NCBI GenBank assembly: GCA_018982785.1
Contig: JAHHEN010000005.1
Span: 1 to 64,000, forward strand
Direction: 5' to 3'
From: Enterococcus innesii
Lineage (GTDB): Bacteria; Bacillota; Bacilli; Lactobacillales; Enterococcaceae
Length of the DNA: 64,000 bases
Shown here one piece after another: positions 60,565 through 64,000 of this stretch. The position numbers were made by a program, and so were the translations under genes. The notes beneath the pieces are model-generated. The model was not told the origin of the DNA. It searched no databases and worked only from the letters and a program-made list of their open reading frames with translations. Position 1 is the first letter of the stretch; each line of letters opens with the position of its first letter.

Positions 60565-62088
60565 ATGACGATTTTACGCACGGTCTTAGTCGTTGATGAT
60601 GAGGCAACGATCCGAGATGGATTAAAACATATGATACGTTGGGAGCAAGAAGGGTTCCGTCTCTTAGGCGATGCAGCGAACGGGCAAGAAGCATTGGCGC
60701 TGATCCATGAGCTGAATCCCGACATCGTGATCACGGATTTGAAAATGCCACAAATGGACGGCCTTCAACTCACAACGATCATTCAACAACAATATCCAGA
60801 AGTCCATTTTTTGGTCTTGAGCAGCTACGATGATTTCCAATACGTCAGTCAGTCTTTTAGAAATGGTGCCGTAGATTATCTTTTAAAACCGACACTGACA
60901 CCGACACTCTTGTTGAAAACGCTACACAACATCTCACAAAAGTTGTCACATACAAAAGGCTCCGTGACTGAGGAGACGCAACTGCAAGAATCGTTGAATC
61001 GCTATTTAGCAGGGTATGAAGAACCGTTGGCTCCTTTGGCGGACTACCTTGCATTGGATCAGCCGCAACAGCAAGCCCAAATTTTGACCACCAATTTTAG
61101 CGGCTTTCGTGCCAATGATCAGCTGCTGCATGCATTGACAGAATTTACTCAATCACAACCGCAGGTAAAGACGCTCTTTTTTCAAACCAGTAACAAAGAT
61201 GCCGGCTTAGTGATCAGTTATCCAGAAGGAACGGATGTTTATTCCTCCTTGAAAGAAACATTGGAGCAATTGCGTTTTACCGAGCCAGATGCCTTCTTTA
61301 CTCTCAGTGTGCCCTTTCGAAAGATTGAACAGTTACGGGATCATTTTGTGACGCTTAAAGCCAAAAGCCAAGGCCAATCGTTTTTTTATAAACGCCAACG
61401 GCTGGTGCTAGAACAAGAACTCTTTTTGTACATTGAAAGTGATCGTTTTGATACCAAGAAGTTCTTACGGGCTTTGTTAGACAACAACTTTTTGCTAGGA
61501 ATCACCAGAATCGAGGAATATTTCAATGACATGATCTTATCCAATGTCGATCCGACATTCTTAAAACAGCAGGCCAGCAGTATTTTTTACACGTTACTTT
61601 CCCGCTTGGAAGAAGAATTCCCCACTGCTCCACGCTTTAGCCGCTTAAAAGCTGAATTTTTGCATGCCATCGGTCACGTGCAGTATTTGGAAGATTTTTC
61701 TGATTTGTTGTTGGCGACCATTGATGATATTCGTCAACAGCTGACGACTTTATCACCATTGGATGAAGATGATCTACTCGTTGCGATCCAGCGCTTTATT
61801 CAAGACAACTACACCAAAAGCCTGTCTTTGTCTGAACTAGCTGAAACCTTTCACTTTAGTTACACCTATCTTTCGGCTTTTCTTTCTGCGAAACTGAAAA
61901 TGAGCTTTTCTGAGTACGTAAAGAAAACCCGCTTGGATAAAGCCAAAGAACTACTGACACAATCTGATCTGAACCTATCTGAAATCAGTGAAGCGGTCGG
62001 GTATTCAGATATCAGCTATTTTTCTCGCATCTTTAAGAAAGAATGTCAGGTCACCCCATCGAAGTATCGGCGGTTGAATCAATTATGA
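60565..62088 (+). CDS. YesN-type response regulator (REC + AraC HTH)
   Basis: The 507-residue protein has a receiver domain (1-125; VLVVDDEATIRDG, phospho-acceptor in IVITDLKMPQMDG, LKPT), a helical middle, and a C-terminal AraC HTH pair (SLSLSELAETFHFSYTYLSA, DLNLSEISEAVGYSDISYFS). ATG 60565 follows GGGGGG. It overlaps the kinase gene by ATGA. Probably activates the divergent sugar operon. Confidence 0.92.
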   Translation: MTILRTVLVVDDEATIRDGLKHMIRWEQEGFRLLGDAANGQEALALIHELNPDIVITDLKMPQMDGLQLTTIIQQQYPEVHFLVLSSYDDFQYVSQSFRNGAVDYLLKPTLTPTLLLKTLHNISQKLSHTKGSVTEETQLQESLNRYLAGYEEPLAPLADYLALDQPQQQAQILTTNFSGFRANDQLLHALTEFTQSQPQVKTLFFQTSNKDAGLVISYPEGTDVYSSLKETLEQLRFTEPDAFFTLSVPFRKIEQLRDHFVTLKAKSQGQSFFYKRQRLVLEQELFLYIESDRFDTKKFLRALLDNNFLLGITRIEEYFNDMILSNVDPTFLKQQASSIFYTLLSRLEEEFPTAPRFSRLKAEFLHAIGHVQYLEDFSDLLLATIDDIRQQLTTLSPLDEDDLLVAIQRFIQDNYTKSLSLSELAETFHFSYTYLSAFLSAKLKMSFSEYVKKTRLDKAKELLTQSDLNLSEISEAVGYSDISYFSRIFKKECQVTPSKYRRLNQL

Positions 62089-63789
62089 AAATCAACCAAT
62101 GGATTCAGAAAAATGAATTATTCAGTCGGATCTTCCTCTTTGTTGTCGTCGGGGTCATCAGTGTTTGTCTGCTAACCGTCATCGTGATCTATGGTCGTTC
62201 GAAAGATGCCTATGTTGCCTCGTACCAAAGCTCCAATCAGCTACTGCTGGAAAAAATCCAAGAAGATTATGAGCGTCTGAACGAGAATATCCATCGGATT
62301 TTTGATATCGTCGATGAAAGCAAAGCCGTTGAAACTTACTTAGAAGGCGACATGAATCAAGGCCGTACGATTTTAGAATTAAACGAGCAATTAAAAGACA
62401 CTCGCTCTTTGTTTCAAGACATCCCCTCGAATTTAGTGTTGATTGGGGTAAACGGGGGCACTTTCTTTCAAAACGATGCGGTTCGCAATCAATCGGTGGA
62501 TGAGTTTCTCGCCAGCGCCTTTGTTCAGCAGATCAATGACAATGACGCCATCAGTCAGTATTATTTCTTGGACCAAGGCTTAAGTACCTCCACCAGCGAC
62601 TCCCCGGGCTTGATGTACGTGCGCAAATTAATGAAAGAAGAAACGATTTTCGGCTATGCCCTGATTTTCTTAAAGGAATCTGATTTTTCTTCGATCTATC
62701 GTCAACTGTTAGATACCAGTCTTCACTCGATCTATATCGTCAATGAGCAAAATCAAATTCTCTCCACTTCTGATCCGAGCCTTTTAGGCAAGCCGTTTGA
62801 GGATCGTCTCGTCACGGTCAAAAGAGATACTAGCATCAATCAGCTGCCCCTTTATTCGTATCACTTTACTTTTTATGATGTTTTGGATGAATCGCATCTG
62901 GTACGCAATATGAATCTGATCAAGCCAGCTCTGTTGATTTCTGTCGTCAGTATTTTACTCTTTAGTCTGCTGGCATTTTGGATCATCCGCAACATCACCC
63001 AACCGATTTACCAGCTGATCGCCAAACTGCCGGCGGTCACTCAAGGCGATTTCAGCGATAAAGTCACCATCAACGGGACGTATGAAACTCGAGAATTGGG
63101 GCGTGCCTATAACTTGATGCTGGAGGACTTGGAATCTTATGTCGATCATTTAATGGTCACAGAAGCTGAAAAACGCAAGTTCGAGATTCGTTCACTGCAA
63201 ATGCAGATCCAACCGCATTTTGTCTACAACACATTGACCGCTATCAAGTTTTTGATCTGGCAAAACGAACAAGAAGCCGCCACCCAAGCGATTGAAAGCT
63301 TTGTGCAATTGTTACGGCACACCTTTAACCGCAAAGAGATCGTTCCTTTAAAGGATGAGCTAGCGATCGTGGAAGAATACCTCGTTTTAATGAACGTACG
63401 TTATGGCAATCGCATCCAATCGACGATTTTTTCAGAAGATGGCTGTGAAGATGTTCTCGTACCGAAGATGATATTACAACCGATTATCGAAAATGCCTAC
63501 TTGCATGCCTTTCCCGAAGAGGATTCAGGATTGATCCAGATTTTTTCTCGCGTCAGTAAGGAAGGCCTGAAAATTGAGATCATCGATACGGGCATTGGGT
63601 TCAATGAAGAGCACCCAACCAGCACCGCCAACCACTTTGAACACTATTCGGGTATTGGCTTAGACAATATTGATCAGCGTATCAAGCTGCCTCTATGGGG
63701 AAAAATATGGATTGACCGTAGAATCACGCATCAACGAAGGAACCACCGTTCGCTTGCTGCTGCCGATCCAACGGGAGGAAAAAAACTGA
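62085..63789 (+). CDS. YesM-type sensor histidine kinase (one frameshift near the C-terminus)
   Basis: About 568 residues: helix 1 (IFLFVVVGVISVCLLTVIVI), extracellular sensor (50-290), helix 2, HAMP (NITQPIYQLIAKLP), and a HisKA_7TM/LytS-like kinase with phospho-His in QIQPHFVYNTL, N box IIENAYLHAF and DTGIGF. An extra C at 63690-63691 diverts the end; without it the frame reads RIKLLYGEKYGLTVESRIN to a stop at 63789. As given it would run to 63821 with an unlike tail. Partner of the YesN-type regulator. Confidence 0.9.
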
Positions 63790-63845
63790 AGCAAAGAACT
63801 GCGTCTGCATTTTGCCTTTAGCTTTTCAATGCTTCCTTCACTACA

Positions 63846-63893
63846 AAAAACCTACCGTCCTTGATAGATATCCATCAAGAACGGTAGGTTTTG
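63846..63893. terminator. Bidirectional terminator
   Basis: AAAACCTACCGT and ACGGTAGGTTTT with an inner CTTGAT / ATCAAG, between the convergent kinase gene and the partial gene at the window end. Confidence 0.82.
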
Positions 63894-63898
63894 TTTCC

Positions 63899-64000
63899 TT
63901 ATTCAAAGACGGTCATTTCTTGTCCGTCCATGGTGATCAAGCTGCCAAAAGGATGTCGTTGGGCATTTGCAAAGCTTCGATTGCGAAACAGTACCTGAAC
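63899..64000 (-). CDS. C-terminal end of a gene cut by the window edge
   Basis: An open frame from the edge encodes 33 residues ending HPFGSLITMDGQEMTVFE and stops at 63899, next to a good terminator. Too short to name; a glycoside hydrolase or sugar-metabolism enzyme would fit the neighbourhood but this is a guess. Confidence 0.5.
   Translation of the reverse strand, partial: VQVLFRNRSFANAQRHPFGSLITMDGQEMTVFE

Overview
The window looks like a low-GC Gram-positive chromosome, most likely Enterococcus (an E. casseliflavus/E. gallinarum-type relative is my guess; the species cannot be fixed from sequence reading alone). The evidence is an IS256-like element close to the staphylococcal/enterococcal one, a SagA-type NlpC/P60 protein, an AtlA-like glucosaminidase with SH3b and LysM repeats, two LytR-CpsA-Psr proteins, a MucBP adhesin with an LPQTD sorting signal, and streptococcal/enterococcal-style capsule genes. 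No rRNA, tRNA, CRISPR or prophage was seen.

Layout. 1-953: truncated IS256-like copy A. 1.5-10.1 kb: Rgg-type regulator with a tiny hydrophobic ORF upstream, a peptidoglycan/polysaccharide deacetylase, a CPBP membrane protein, a large MucBP surface protein and an XRE membrane regulator. 10.2-27.45 kb (all minus strand): one exopolysaccharide/capsule operon. In transcription order it holds an unknown membrane-anchored coiled-coil protein, an LCP ligase, cpsC, cpsD, cpsB, a priming sugar transferase (WchA-like), a WchF-like rhamnosyltransferase, a GT4, a GT2, wzy, a GT2, wzx, rmlACBD, ugd and galU. Together they would make dTDP-rhamnose and UDP-glucuronate, build a repeat unit on undecaprenyl phosphate, flip and polymerise it, control this by a tyrosine kinase/phosphatase, and attach it to the wall. 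27,574-28,896: full-length IS256-like copy B with a perfect 8-bp target duplication, directly upstream of that operon. 29.7-38.6 kb: Mga-type regulator and cell-wall genes (3D-domain protein, CmpB-like membrane protein, lipoprotein, AtlA-like glucosaminidase, SagA). 39-42.3 kb: TetR with an ECF S component, and MarR with a nitroreductase operon, both with clear palindromic operators. 42.4-48 kb: P2A-type cation ATPase, CDF transporter, second LCP protein. 48.2-54.9 kb: WYL regulator and VOC protein, acetyltransferases, a heterodimeric ABC exporter, and a YjdI/YjdJ-like pair. 55.1-64 kb: GH36 alpha-galactosidase with an MsmEFG-type sugar importer, divergent from a YesN/YesM-type two-component system, with a cre-like site between them.

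A window-wide caution: about 19 single-base indels, nearly all one-base losses in mononucleotide runs, break genes that otherwise read perfectly on both sides (rmlB, wzx, wzy, cpsB, cpsC, cpsD, LCP, Mga, CDF, ABC, histidine kinase and others). I read these as probable assembly/sequencing errors and give the repaired gene extents; the alternative is real decay. Several repaired ends produce exact ATGA or similar overlaps with the next gene, which supports the repair.
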